Source of the DNA: Neisseria musculi
Lineage (GTDB): Bacteria > Pseudomonadota > Gammaproteobacteria > Burkholderiales > Neisseriaceae
Reading direction: 5' to 3'
Assembly: GCF_014297595.2 (NCBI RefSeq)
Contig: NZ_CP060414.2
Span: 1-64,000 of the forward strand
DNA length: 64,000 bases
The translations under genes and the position numbers were made by a program. Below are positions 9,110-19,287 of this stretch, one piece after another. The notes under the pieces were generated by a model that was given only the letters and a program-made list of their open reading frames with translations, was not told where the DNA came from and did no database searches. The number at the start of each line of letters is the position of its first letter. The first letter of the stretch is position 1.

Positions 9110-11663
9110 GTGAATACAAACCAAATCTACTGCAAGCCCTTGCTTGATTTTAATTTGGAATACTACGATGCGCGTGCTGCATGCGAAGATATTAAGCCGG
9201 GCTCGTACGATACCCTGCCCTACCAGCCGTATCTTGGCCGAAAACCTAGTGAACCGTGCCGATAAAGTGGATTTGCCAAGGCTGCAAAGTTGGCTTTCTC
9301 AATTAATTGAGGGTAAACAGGAAGTTGATTTTCCGCAGTTTCCGGCTCGTGTGGTGTGCCATGATATTTTGGGTCAGACGGCCTTGGTAGATTTGGCAGG
9401 CCTGCGCGATGCGGTTGCTGAAAAAGGCGGTGATCCGAGCAAGGTTAATTCAGTTGTTCAAACCCAATTGATTATTGATCATTCGCTGGCGGTAGAGTGT
9501 GGTGGTTACGATCCCGATGTGTTCCGTAAAAACCGTGAAATCGAAGGCCGCCGCAACGAAGACCGCCTCCATTTTATCAATTGGACTAAAACAGCCTTTG
9601 AAAATGTGGATGTGATTCCTGCGGGCAACGGCATCATGCACCAGATTAATTTGGAGAAAATGTCGCCCGTTATCCAAGTGAAAAACGGTGTGGCTTTTCC
9701 CGATACTTGCATCGGCACCGATTCGCACACCCCTCACGTTGATGCGCTGGGGGTGATTTCGGTGGGCGTTGGCGGTTTGGAAGCGGAAACCGTGATGCTT
9801 GGCCGCGCCTCGATGATGCGTTTACCTGATATTGTCGGCGTGGAGCTGACCGGTAAATGCCAACCCGGCATTACTGCCACCGATATTGTATTGGCGCTGA
9901 CTGAATTTCTGCGTAAAGAGCGCGTGGTGGGTGCATTTGTGGAATTTTTCGGCGAAGGTGCCGAGAGTTTGTCGATTTATGTTTGCCATCGACCAGCAAA
10001 CCATTGATTATCTGAAATTAACCGGCCGTGATGATAAACAAGTGAAGCTGGTTGAGGTTTATGCAAAAACGGCAGGTTTGTGGGCCGATATGTTGAAAAC
10101 CGCAGAGTATCCGTGTGTGTTGAAGTTTGACTTGGCTGCCGTTGTGCGCAATATGGCCGGCCCCAGCAATCCCCATGCCCGTTTTGCGACCGCAGATCTG
10201 GCAGCAAAAGGTTTGGCTAGGCCGTATGAAACCCCTTCAGACGGCCGAATGCCCGATGGCGCGGTGATTATTGCGGCGATTACGTCATGACCAACGCCTC
10301 CAACCCGCGCAATGTGGTGGCGGCGCCCTGTTGGCGAAAAAAGCCAACGAATTGGGTTTAACCCGCAAACCGTGGGTAAAATCTTCATTCGCACCCGGCT
10401 CTAAAGTGGCGGAAGTCTATCTGAAAAGAAGCCGGATTACTGCCCGAGTTGGAAAAACTCGGTTTCGGCATCGTTGCATTCGCCTGCACCACTTGTAACG
10501 GTATGTCCGGCGCGCTTGATCCGAAAATCCAACGGGAAATCATAGCCCGCGATTTGTATGTTACTGCCGTATTGTCGGGCAACCGCAACTTCGATGGCCG
10601 TATCCACCCCTATGCCAAACAAGCCTTTCTGGCATCGCCGCCGCTGGTGGTGGCCTACACGATTGCCGGCAGTATCTGCTTCGATATCGAGAACGACATA
10701 CTCGGCATTTCAGACGGCCGTGAAATCCGCCTGAAAGACATTTGGCCGAGCGATGAAGAAATCGACACCATCGTGGCCGAATATGTGAAACCGCAGCAAT
10801 TCCACGATGTGTATATTCCGATGTTCGACACCGGCGCAGCCGAAAAAGCCCCGAGTTCGCTTTACGAGTGGCGGCTGCAATCTACTTATATCCGTCGTCC
10901 GCCTTATTGGGAAGGCGCATTGGCGGGCGGGCGCACGCTCAAAGGCATGCGCCCGTTGGCGATTTTGCCTGACAACATCACCACAGACCACCTGTCGCCT
11001 TCCAACGCCATTCTGCCGACCAGCGCGGCCGGCGAGTATCTAGTCAAAATGGGGCTGCCCGAAGAAGACTTCAACTCTTACGCTACCCACCGCGGCGACC
11101 ATCTGACCGCCCAGCGTGCTACCTTTGCCAACCCGGAGCTGTTTAACGAAATTGTGAAAAACGAAGACGGCACAGTGAAACAAGGCTCGCTGGCCCGTGT
11201 AGAACCCGAAGGCCGGGTGATGCGGATGTGGGAGGCCATAGAAACTTACATGAACCGCCGGCAGCCGCTGATTATTGTGGCCGGTGCCGATTACGGTCAG
11301 GGTTCGAGCCGCGACTGGGCTGCCAAAGGCGTGCACCTGGCCGGCGTGGAAGCGATTGTGGCCGAAGGTTTCGAGCGCATCCACCGCACCAATCTGATCG
11401 GTATGGGCGTGCTGCCCTTGCAGTTTAAAGAAGGTGTGAACCGCCGCACGCTCGAATTGGACGGTACCGAAACTTATGATGTAGTCGGCAAGCGCGAACC
11501 GCGCTGCGATTTAATGCTGGTGATTCACCGCAAAAATGGTGAAAAGGTTGAAGTAGCCGTTACCTGCCGTTTGGATACTGCCGAAGAGGTGTTGATTTAC
11601 GAAGCCGGCGGCGTGCTGCAACGTTTCGCACAAGATTTCCTGCAAGAGAATGCGGCAATCTAA
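9110..11663 (+). pseudogene. acnD: 2-methylcitrate dehydratase (Fe/S), frameshifted
   Basis: AcnD dehydrates 2-methylcitrate in the propionate-degrading methylcitrate cycle, using a 4Fe-4S cluster. Blocks in order are DFNLEYYDARAACEDIKPG from a GTG at 9110, and ILAENLVNRADKV to FFGEGAES after a shift near 9225. Then comes FAIDQQTIDYLKLTGRD, after a shift with loss of roughly 20 residues near 9975, and [13 protein letters not shown]. The last block runs from [20 protein letters not shown] to QRFAQDFLQ. A missing base at about 10288 removes the cluster Cys of the SCTN motif, and two further single-base changes follow before 10450. The other cluster motif CTTC is intact. prpB, prpC and prpF are not nearby. 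Assembly error cannot be fully excluded. Confidence 0.88.
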
Positions 11664-11702
11664 AGAGGCCGTCTGACAACAGTATGCCCAACGCAATATA
11701 AC

Positions 11703-11733
11703 AGGCCGTCTGAAAAGGCTTTCAGACGGCCTT
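11703..11733 (+). terminator. Uptake-sequence inverted pair after acnD
   Basis: AGGCCGTCTGAAAAGGCTTT is followed by the complementary TTTCAGACGGCCT and then a T-rich run, forming a stem of about 12 bp. This is the usual neisserial arrangement of a terminator made from two opposed uptake sequences. Confidence 0.7.
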
Positions 11734-11870
11734 AAACTTTTTACGGTCAACCACATCGCCGTAACGAAACACCGGCCTTGCTGCGCCCTGGCCGGGTAAC
11801 ATTCAAACGGCCGCCAAACCGGCCTGGGTTGGGAATATTGTGTTTGGGAAATACCGCACCGTTAAGCCGA

Positions 11871-11900
11871 AGGCCGTCTGAAAAGGCTTTCAGACGGCCT
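11871..11900 (-). terminator. Uptake-sequence inverted pair after purH
   Basis: An AGGCCGTCTGAAAA/TTTTCAGACGGCCT-type stem-loop lies 28 bases beyond the purH stop codon. Confidence 0.7.
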
Positions 11901-11928
11901 GATGCAGGTTTTGCCGCATACTCATGCA

Positions 11929-13506
11929 TCAATGGCGGAAATGGCGTATGCCGGTCAATACCATAGCAATACCGTGTTCATCGGCTGCATCAAAAACTTC
12001 TCTGTCGCGCACCGACCCGCCGGGGTGGATGATGGCCCGGATGCCCTGTTCGGCAATCACATCGATACCGTCGCGGAACGGGAAGAATGCATCGGAGGCG
12101 GCGCAGGCGCCGTTGAGATCGAAACCGCCGTCTTGCGCTTTGCGTGCGGCGATGCGGGTGGAATCCACACGGCTCATCTGACCGGCACCGATACCGTAGG
12201 TTTGGCCGCCCCTGCCGAACACGACCGCATTGGATTTCACAAATTTTGCCACATTCCACACAAACATCAAATCTGCCCATTCCTGTTCGGTTGGCACCCG
12301 CTTGCTCACCACTTTAAAATCTTCGCGGCGGATGCGGTGGATATCGGGCATCTGCACCAACAGGCCGCCGCCCACACGCTTGAGTTCGAAGCGGTTGGAG
12401 CCTGCCAAGAGCGGCACTTCCAGCACGCGCACGTTTTTCTTGGCGGCAATGATTTCTTTGGCTTTGTCAGTAAATTTCGGTGCCATCAGCACTTCGAGAA
12501 ACTGGCCGGTAACGGCCTCAACCGTTTCGGCATCCACTTCCCGGTTAAAGGCGATGATGCCGCCAAATGCGCTGGTGGTGTCGGTGGCGAATGCCAGTTT
12601 GTAGGCATTAAGCGGGCTGTCGGCCACCGCCGCGCCGCAGGGGTTGGCATGCTTCACAATCACGCAGGCAGGAGCGTCAAAGGTTTTGACCGCCTCCCAA
12701 GCCGCATCGGCATCGGCGATGTTGTTGTAGGACAATTCTTTGCCCTGAAGCTGGTTATAGGCGGCCAGGCTGCCGGCGGCAGGATAGAGGTCGCGGTAGA
12801 AAGCGGCCTGCTGGTGCGGGTTTTCGCCGTAGCGCATTTCCTGCACTTTCACCCAACTTTGGTTGAACTGCTCGGGAAACCCGCGGATTTCCGGCTCGCC
12901 CGAGAGTTTTTCGCCCGACACGCTGGTTAAATAGTTGGAAATCATGCCGTCGTATTGGGCAGTGTGGCTGAAGGCTTTGCGCGAAAGGTTGAAACGGGTT
13001 TTGTCGCTCAGTTTGCCGCCGTTGTTTTGCAGCTCGTCAACAACCGCTGCGAAGTCGCCGTTGTCGGTAATGATGGCAACGTGTTTCCAGTTTTTGGCGG
13101 CGGAGCGCACCATAGTGGGGCCGCCGATGTCGATGTTTTCAACTGCGTCTTCCAGCGTGCAGCCGGGTTTGGCGATGGTGGCGGCAAACGGATAAAGGTT
13201 TACGCACACCAAATCGATGTTGCCGATGCCGTGTTCTGCCATTTTGGCAACGTGTTCGCTCAAATCGCGGCGGCCGAGAATGCCGCCGTGGATTTTCGGG
13301 TGGAGCGTTTTCACCCGGCCGTCAAGCATTTCAGGGAAGCCGGTGTAGTCGGCCACCTCGATAACGGGCACGCCGGCATCGGCCAGCAGCTTGGCCGTGC
13401 CGCCGGTGGAAAGGATTTCCACGCCGAGTGTATCGAGCGAGCGGGCAAATTCGACAACGCCTGTTTTATCCGACAGGCTGATTAGGGCACGTTTTACGGC
13501 TGCCAT
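11929..13506 (-). CDS. purH: Bifunctional AICAR transformylase / IMP cyclohydrolase
   Basis: The 525-residue protein performs the last two steps of IMP synthesis. The N-terminal MGS-like cyclohydrolase domain (about 1-200) begins [20 protein letters not shown]. The C-terminal AICARFT domain contains [20 protein letters not shown] and [20 protein letters not shown] chose the ATG at 13506, preceded by GAAGGAACC, over an upstream in-frame extension because family proteins start there. It is last in a dusB-fis-purH cluster, an arrangement common in beta- and gammaproteobacteria. Confidence 0.97.
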   Translation of the reverse strand: MAAVKRALISLSDKTGVVEFARSLDTLGVEILSTGGTAKLLADAGVPVIEVADYTGFPEMLDGRVKTLHPKIHGGILGRRDLSEHVAKMAEHGIGNIDLVCVNLYPFAATIAKPGCTLEDAVENIDIGGPTMVRSAAKNWKHVAIITDNGDFAAVVDELQNNGGKLSDKTRFNLSRKAFSHTAQYDGMISNYLTSVSGEKLSGEPEIRGFPEQFNQSWVKVQEMRYGENPHQQAAFYRDLYPAAGSLAAYNQLQGKELSYNNIADADAAWEAVKTFDAPACVIVKHANPCGAAVADSPLNAYKLAFATDTTSAFGGIIAFNREVDAETVEAVTGQFLEVLMAPKFTDKAKEIIAAKKNVRVLEVPLLAGSNRFELKRVGGGLLVQMPDIHRIRREDFKVVSKRVPTEQEWADLMFVWNVAKFVKSNAVVFGRGGQTYGIGAGQMSRVDSTRIAARKAQDGGFDLNGACAASDAFFPFRDGIDVIAEQGIRAIIHPGGSVRDREVFDAADEHGIAMVLTGIRHFRH

Positions 13507-13669
13507 TTTGGTTCCTTCTTCAAAATAATCAAACAATGTTGGGTATGGTGGTTGAAATTTACAATGGGGCAGGGCGGCGAAGCCGGAAAGGGTACGGCTA
13601 ACGGGCAATGCCGCACCATTGTAAATTTAAGCTGCTATATTTAAGCCACTATATAAAGATAACCGTGAA

Positions 13670-13702
13670 GCCGTCTGAAAACCTTTATGCTTTCAGACGG
13701 CC
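13670..13702 (-). terminator. Uptake-sequence inverted pair between fis and purH
   Basis: GCCGTCTGAAAACC and GGTTTTCAGACGGC-type arms flank a short loop. It lies just after the fis stop codon and could reduce read-through into purH. Confidence 0.55.
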
Positions 13703-13713
13703 TCTGTGTTGCA

Positions 13714-13959
13714 TCATGAGTCCAGCAAGCCATGCTGCACCAGTTTCTTGCGCAGCGTATTGCGGTTCAGCCCCAGCATGGCTGCGGCTTTGCTCTGGTT
13801 GCCGCCGCATTCTGCCATCACACACCGCAACAGCGGCTTTTCAACCTGCTCCAGCACCATGCCGTACACCCCGCAGGCGGCCGCACCGTTAAGGTCGCGG
13901 AAATATTGCTGCAGGTTTTGTTCGATACAGTGGGCGATGTCGGGCGGGGTGTTTTTCAT
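13714..13959 (-). CDS. fis: Fis-type DNA-binding protein
   Basis: The 81-residue protein is a nucleoid-associated DNA-bending regulator of the Fis family. The C-terminal helix-turn-helix reads GGNQSKAAAMLGLNRNTLRK, nearly identical to the Fis consensus. The N-terminal part (about 1-30) is shorter than in E. coli Fis (98 residues), as in other betaproteobacteria. It lies between dusB and purH on the same strand. Confidence 0.93.
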   Translation of the reverse strand: MKNTPPDIAHCIEQNLQQYFRDLNGAAACGVYGMVLEQVEKPLLRCVMAECGGNQSKAAAMLGLNRNTLRKKLVQHGLLDS

Positions 13960-14154
13960 GGTTTCTCTTGACTTATTTTATATAGCGGATTCGTTCGGCA
14001 TTTGATGCCGAACGGCAAATCTCAGCCGGCAGGGCAAGGCGCAATGCTGTAGCAACAGGGGGCAGATTCCGCCACAGCGGCAGTATGTTTTCAGACGGCC
14101 TTTGAGCCTTCAAGGCTTGAGCCTTCAAGGCCGTCTGAAAAGCGGTTTAACGAT

Positions 14155-15165
14155 TTACGGTTCCACTTCACGATAGGCACAGGGCCAGCAGTCGGCCGCT
14201 TCGGGAGCCTTTTCCAAAAAGGCCGCCAGCGCATCATATTGCTCTGCCGCACTCTCTATGAGGTTGATTTCGCGCCGGGCGGTTTCGCCGCCTGGCAGCG
14301 CGGCAATATACCAGCCTATGTGTTTGCGGGCGGTGCGCACACCATCGCGCTCTCCGTAAAATTCGTGCATGTCGCCGATATGCCGCAACGCGGTTTCGCC
14401 GCACTGCGCCACGCTCAACGGTTCGGGCAGGCGGCCGTGTTCGGCGAAATAGCCGATATCGCGGAACAGCCACGGCTGCCCCTGCGCCCCTCGGCCTATC
14501 ATAACGCCGTCTGCACCGGTTTGCGCCAGCACGGCCTGCGCTTTCTGCGGGCTGGTAATGTCGCCGTTCACCCACACGGGTATGTTCAAGCGGCTTTTGG
14601 TTTCGGCAATCAGTTCGTAGGCGGCCTCGCCCCGATACATCTGCGTGCGGGTGCGCCCGTGAATGGCAATGGCGGCTATGCCCGCTTCTTCTGCCATGCG
14701 CGCCACGGTTAAAATATTTTTGTGTTGGTCGTGCCATCCCAAACGGGTTTTCAGGGTAACGGGCACATCAACGGCTTTCACCACGGCATTTAATATTTCG
14801 CACACCAGCGGCTCGTTCTGCATCAGCGCGCTGCCGGCCAAAACATTGCAGACTTTTTTAGCCGGGCAGCCCATATTGATGTCGATCACCTGCGCGCCCT
14901 GTTCCACGTTGTAACGCGCGGCTTCGGCCATCTGCGCGGGGTTGTTGCCGGCAATCTGCACGGCCGCTATGCCGCTTTCGCCGGAGAAATCGCTGCGGCG
15001 CAGGGTTTTGCGGGTGAGGCGCAGGGCCGGGTCGCTGTTGAGCATTTCGCCCACCGCCCAACCTGCGCCGTATTCACGGCAGAGGCGGCGGAAAGGTTTG
15101 TCGGTGATGCCGGCCATCGGCGCCAACGCCACAGGGGAATTTATCTGATAAACGCCGATACGCAT
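14155..15165 (-). CDS. dusB: tRNA-dihydrouridine synthase B
   Basis: The 336-residue FMN enzyme reduces uridine to dihydrouridine in the tRNA D-loop. It begins MRIGVYQINSPVALAPMAGI and carries the catalytic-Cys motif NMGCPAKKVCN, the FMN-binding segment PVTLKTRLGWH, HGRTRTQMY and VNGDITSPQKA, plus GVMIGRGAQGQPWLF. The ATG at 15165 matches family starts; a longer upstream frame does not. It is the first gene of the dusB-fis-purH cluster. Confidence 0.95.
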   Translation of the reverse strand: MRIGVYQINSPVALAPMAGITDKPFRRLCREYGAGWAVGEMLNSDPALRLTRKTLRRSDFSGESGIAAVQIAGNNPAQMAEAARYNVEQGAQVIDINMGCPAKKVCNVLAGSALMQNEPLVCEILNAVVKAVDVPVTLKTRLGWHDQHKNILTVARMAEEAGIAAIAIHGRTRTQMYRGEAAYELIAETKSRLNIPVWVNGDITSPQKAQAVLAQTGADGVMIGRGAQGQPWLFRDIGYFAEHGRLPEPLSVAQCGETALRHIGDMHEFYGERDGVRTARKHIGWYIAALPGGETARREINLIESAAEQYDALAAFLEKAPEAADCWPCAYREVEP

Positions 15166-15858
15166 AAGCAGAAAGCAGGAGCGTGAAAATGGTGATTGTA
15201 CATTTTTTAAGCAGTTTTTCCAATGGAAAATTACCGGCTGCAAACCGGCCTTCGTGCAGAAAAGTAATTGATTGGTATGACGATTCTATAACAACCGCTT
15301 TCAGACGGCCTATCGGCCTGCTGTTAATGAATCCGCCATCACTCTTTATCCGGCACATTTTCGGCCGTCTGAAAAAATATTCAGACGGCCGAAAATGTGC
15401 ACGGAAAGGCGGGAAAGGCCAAAGCCGCACCTGCCGCCATGCCGGGAGGCTTTTGTTTTTTACCGGAAAAGATGGTTGCGTGATTCCCGCATATGCCCAA
15501 AAACTGAGGCGTTGCCGTGCTTTTCGGCATTCGCTGCGACCCTCAAAAACCTCAAAGCGGATTTTTTCAGACAAAAACAGAAAGTGCAAACAACGCCGAG
15601 AGATTCCGCATATCAGGCCGTCTGAAAGATATCGGTTTCAGACGGCCTTTTGTCATTAATTTTATGTTTAAAAACAAAATAGTTTGCTGTTTGAAGCCCC
15701 GCTGCCGGTTTCACCGCCGGGAAAAATCCGCCGTTCAAGCCGCTGCCGGCCACGCAAAGAGGCTTCATCGGTTAGCCGGTTTTTCAGACGGCGTATTCCC
15801 TGCTTCCCCGATTTTTGGAGAGCCCCCATATCTGCCGCTGCAATGTTTTCAGACGGCC
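15166..15858. other. Non-coding region rich in uptake sequences
   Basis: About 690 bases without a supportable gene. It holds a long palindrome (15353-15400), a second inverted uptake pair (15616-15649), a single copy near 15300, and one at the end (15849-15860) touching the next stop codon. A stretch near 15540-15595 resembles one near 6960-7010. Confidence 0.5.
15353..15400. terminator. Perfect 21-bp-arm palindrome built on uptake sequences
   Basis: The arms are GCACATTTTCGGCCGTCTGAA and its exact complement, separated by a 6-base loop. The symmetry extends eight or more bases beyond the uptake sequence itself. It could terminate transcription in either direction. It is not adjacent to a gene end: dusB starts at 15165 and the next stop codon is at 15859. 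Confidence 0.6.
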
Positions 15859-16749
15859 TCAGGCCGGCAGGCTTTGCAGGCTGTTTACAATGCCGGCAGC
15901 GCCCGCGGCTTCGGCCAGTCTGTATAAAATCTGCTGCGGCATATCGCCGTGCCACAGGCGGGTGATGTTGGCAATCACGGGCAGGCAGCTGGCTTTACGC
16001 ACACGCACAATGGCATCTACATCCAAACGGTAGGGATGCTCAGGCTCGAAACTGAGCGTGCCCGCTTCGCCGAGAATAATATGATGGTTGCCGCGCAGGG
16101 CAATGTGTTCGGCGGCCACCAGCCATTCATCGGCGCGGTGGTGTTTGTCTTTGCACAGCACCACGGGCGTGTTCAGACGGCCTACTTCGTCTTGCAGGGC
16201 ACGGTTGTTCATCAATTCGCCGCCCAAATAAAGCACATCGGTTTCGGCTTCCAGCGCGGGAGCAAGCTGGCGCACATCGCGTATGCGCACCACAGCGGGC
16301 TTATCCGCTTCATGGCAGCATGCAACGGCCGCCTGCATGGTGCGGATTTGCTCTTTTCCGCTGCCTGCATTGCCGGCAGCATACGGGCGCGCAGGCAGGT
16401 AAAAAGGGTCGGCAAACAGCGCATCGGCGCTGCCCATACGCTGCGGGTCGGCAGTAATATCGAGCATTCTGCCGCCGCCGAAAGATGTGCCGCGCACGGC
16501 AATCACGCTGCTTTCGGGCTGCGTTTCGCGGCTGATGATGCGCCACTCGTTCAATACGCGGATGGCACGCTCCACGCCGGGCAGGCGTTCCAACTCGTTG
16601 GGGTGGAACACCCGCTCATCGCCCACCGCGCCGATAATGGTGCGTTCTTCGCCGCGCGAAATATGTTCCTGCAGGCCACGGCTGCGGATAAACGCCACCA
16701 CTTTATCCACCGCTTCCGGCGCCGCCTGTTTCTGCATCACGATAATCAT
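15859..16749 (-). CDS. DAHP-synthase-like protein lacking catalytic motifs
   Basis: The first ~75 residues (MIIVMQKQAAPEAVDKVVAF, then HISRGEERTIIGAVGDERV) match the ferredoxin-like regulatory domain of AroF/AroA-I-beta DAHP synthases. The rest keeps the barrel layout: ITADP for IAGPCAVE, FYLPARPY for FKPRTSPY, YLGGELMNNRAL for IGARNMQNFAL, EWLVAAEHIALRGN, and VIANITRLWHG for VIVDPSHATG. The metal-binding Cys and His and the substrate-binding Lys/Arg of those motifs are therefore absent, and the protein is short (296 versus about 338 residues). The frame is fully open. It is probably a non-catalytic or re-purposed paralogue; function unknown. Its TGA overlaps an uptake sequence. Confidence 0.75.
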   Translation of the reverse strand: MIIVMQKQAAPEAVDKVVAFIRSRGLQEHISRGEERTIIGAVGDERVFHPNELERLPGVERAIRVLNEWRIISRETQPESSVIAVRGTSFGGGRMLDITADPQRMGSADALFADPFYLPARPYAAGNAGSGKEQIRTMQAAVACCHEADKPAVVRIRDVRQLAPALEAETDVLYLGGELMNNRALQDEVGRLNTPVVLCKDKHHRADEWLVAAEHIALRGNHHIILGEAGTLSFEPEHPYRLDVDAIVRVRKASCLPVIANITRLWHGDMPQQILYRLAEAAGAAGIVNSLQSLPA

Positions 16750-16869
16750 CGCAACCTCCTGATTTCATTTGGCCGCATAGTAGCAATAATCTGCCGCGCG
16801 TGCCAGCCGTGCGGCGTTTCAGACGGCCTCTGTGCTATACTGCGGCCGTCTGCTGGTTATTCTTTTATC

Positions 16870-19041
16870 ATGATTCGTTTGCTCCAATCGGGAAAGTTCT
16901 GGCTGCGTTGCGCGGTGTACGGCACGCTGGCTGCCGCTGCCGCCGCGCTCGGTCTTTATTTTCTGCTGCACCATCTGCTTGACGGCCGCCGTATTCAGGC
17001 ATGGGCCGATGAGGCCGTGCGCGGCACCGGCCGCACAGTACGCTTCGATGCCCATATCGGCCGAAGCTGGCTGCCGCGCCCCACCCTTACCCTGCGCGGT
17101 GTGGCCGTGAGCAAACCAAACAGCCGTGCCGATGCCGTGCATATCGGCGAAATGCGCATCGGGCTTTCGTGGCGCAGTTTATGGAACGGTATGGAAGTCG
17201 AGAAATGGGTGTTGCGCAATGCCGATGCCGAGTTGACCCGCCGTGCCGATGGCAACTGGAGCCTGCAAGACTTATGGCCGCCGCGCGGCAGCAGCCGGCC
17301 TATCAACCGTCTGATTGTGGAAAACAGCCGCATCAACCTGCACCTGCCCGAAGGCAGCTACCGCACCGAAGGTTTTAATGCCAACATCGGGCAATCGGGC
17401 GAACAAGGCCGCGCCTTCAAAATCAGCGGCCTCACCCGCCGCAACGGCGGCCTGCCCTCGGCATGGAAAGGCAGCGGAACGGCTGCGCCTTCAGACGGCG
17501 GCTGGCAGCTGCCCGCCCTGCATTTCGAAGCCGAACTGCCGTTTCGACAGGGCACCGTCCGGCTGGCCGCCGATGCCGATGCAGTATGGCAGCCGCAAAA
17601 ACATACCCTGCAGGCCGAAAACATCAGCCTGCGCGCCGACAGCGACTACCGGCAATTCCACCTGAGTGGTCGCAGCCCGCTGATACTGTGGGAAAACAAC
17701 CGGCTCAGTGCCGCTGAAATCAGCAGCGTTTTCACTGCAGGCAATGATGGCGGCCATTGGGACGGCTCTTTCACGCTTGCTCGCGTCAGCCTAAGCCCGC
17801 ATGTCGCCGCGGTGGGTGAATTCAATCTCAACGGCAGCCACAAAAATGCCTTGCGGCAAACCACTTTCAGCCTTTCCGGTCCGCTTGCCTGGCAAAAAAA
17901 CACCTTGCTCGAATCCGGCCGTCTCGTGTTGTCCTCTCATCAGGAAAACATTAAAGCTGCCCCGCACCCGCGCCTGATCAGCCGCATGGAAGGGCGTTTC
18001 GCTATGAGCGGCAACCATAATTGGCAGCTTGATCTCAAAGGCCTGTTCGACCACCAAAATGCCGCCCTCTCCGCCCGTTATGCTGCCGCAGCCGGTAAGG
18101 AACCCGCCAAGCTCACCGCCGAACTGGATGCAGGCAAAATTTCGCTCACTCCCTATTGGAACGATTTGCAGGCAAAAAGCAGCGCGTCTTTCTCTACCCT
18201 GCTCGGCCACCCGCTGATGCCGCGTGTCGAAGCTGCCGTCCGTGTCGGCGGCCTCACCTTGCCCGGGCTGCAAATTGATGATCTGCAAACCCTTATCCGT
18301 GCCGACAACCACCGCATCACCCTTACCAACTTCAGCGCCGGCTTATACGGCGGGCGCACCGAAGGCGGCATCAGCATTGCCAACACCAACCCGCCCGTTT
18401 ACCATTTGCAGCAAAACGCCCAAGGCGTACACATACGCCCGTTGCTGCAAGACTTGCTCGGCTATCACGGCGTCAGCGGCAACGGCAATGCCGTTATCGA
18501 CCTTACCGCCGAAGGCAGCGACCATGCAAGCCTCACCCGGACGCTCAAGGGCAGTCTGCAGCTGAATATTTCCAACGGCGCATGGCTGGGCATAGACATG
18601 GTCGGTTTTCTGAGCAAACTGCGCAACAATATCCCGTCTGACAACAAAATTAGCAGCGGGCAGATAATGCAGACACCGTTCCGCAGTTTCTTGCTCAACA
18701 GCGAAATCAGTGCGGGCATAGGCCGGCACGAATATGCCGAGCTGAAATCCGAAGCCTTTCATATCACCGGCAGCGGCCAAACCGATCTCAACACCCAGAC
18801 GGTTTCGGAAAATGTGTTAATCCGCAACAGCGCCAATCCCGAAGCCAAACCCATACCCATCAAAATCAGCGGCCCGGTGTCCAACCCCTCGGTAACGCTC
18901 GACTACAACCGCCTGACTTCCGGCCTTGCCACGCCCGAAGAAAAACAACGCGCTCTTGCCGAAACCCTTCGCGAGCAATGGCAATGGCTCAATACGCTGC
19001 CGAAAACGTCAGCAGAGCCCATATCCGCAAACAAACGCTGA
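16870..19041 (+). CDS. AsmA-family envelope protein
   Basis: The 723-residue protein has an N-terminal membrane anchor (about residues 11-37, VYGTLAAAAAALGLYFLLHH) followed by a large periplasmic, beta-rich domain. The AsmA start signature TGRTVRFDAHIGRSWLPRPT and the C-terminal AsmA domain (GNAVIDLTAEGSD, then TRTLKGSLQLNISNGAWLGI) are clear. Such proteins are thought to shuttle or order phospholipids at the envelope. The ATG at 16870 was chosen because the frame upstream is antisense to the neighbouring gene and looks nothing like a protein of this family. Confidence 0.88.
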   Translation: MIRLLQSGKFWLRCAVYGTLAAAAAALGLYFLLHHLLDGRRIQAWADEAVRGTGRTVRFDAHIGRSWLPRPTLTLRGVAVSKPNSRADAVHIGEMRIGLSWRSLWNGMEVEKWVLRNADAELTRRADGNWSLQDLWPPRGSSRPINRLIVENSRINLHLPEGSYRTEGFNANIGQSGEQGRAFKISGLTRRNGGLPSAWKGSGTAAPSDGGWQLPALHFEAELPFRQGTVRLAADADAVWQPQKHTLQAENISLRADSDYRQFHLSGRSPLILWENNRLSAAEISSVFTAGNDGGHWDGSFTLARVSLSPHVAAVGEFNLNGSHKNALRQTTFSLSGPLAWQKNTLLESGRLVLSSHQENIKAAPHPRLISRMEGRFAMSGNHNWQLDLKGLFDHQNAALSARYAAAAGKEPAKLTAELDAGKISLTPYWNDLQAKSSASFSTLLGHPLMPRVEAAVRVGGLTLPGLQIDDLQTLIRADNHRITLTNFSAGLYGGRTEGGISIANTNPPVYHLQQNAQGVHIRPLLQDLLGYHGVSGNGNAVIDLTAEGSDHASLTRTLKGSLQLNISNGAWLGIDMVGFLSKLRNNIPSDNKISSGQIMQTPFRSFLLNSEISAGIGRHEYAELKSEAFHITGSGQTDLNTQTVSENVLIRNSANPEAKPIPIKISGPVSNPSVTLDYNRLTSGLATPEEKQRALAETLREQWQWLNTLPKTSAEPISANKR

Positions 19042-19221
19042 GCCATAAAAACCAGGCTGCTGTAACGCGGTCCAGATTTTTCAGACGGCCTTAAAGCCAA
19101 TTTATCCATTATTGCTTTAGAATATCTTCTTGCATTCAAATACCGTGTCGGAACCGGTGCCGTGTTCTGAACGGCTTTGCAGATAGGGCGGTTTTGCTCT
19201 CGTTAAGATAACCGGCTGTCA

Positions 19222-19265
19222 ATTAAAAAACCGAATCTCTGTTTTCAGAAGATTCGGTTTTTAAT
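19222..19265. terminator. Bidirectional terminator between asmA-like gene and potI
   Basis: ATTAAAAAACCGAATCT pairs with AGATTCGGTTTTTAAT around an 11-12-base loop. A and T tracts on both sides suit the two convergent genes. Unlike most terminators here it contains no uptake sequence. Confidence 0.85.
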
Positions 19266-19287
19266 TTGCATTGACAGTAACGATAAA

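Noticed and set aside
11902-12930. 342-residue frame on the plus strand
   Set aside because: It is antisense to purH, which is certain; the composition is typical of a reverse-strand shadow.
11703-15660. Repeated GCCGTCTGAA cores as a CRISPR-like array
   Set aside because: They are dispersed, in both orientations, without regular spacing; they are neisserial DNA uptake sequences.
15949-16869. Long open frame joining upstream to the AsmA-like gene
   Set aside because: This part is antisense to the DAHP-synthase-like gene, gives His/Ala/Gly-rich nonsense, and the AsmA domain with its membrane anchor starts at 16870.
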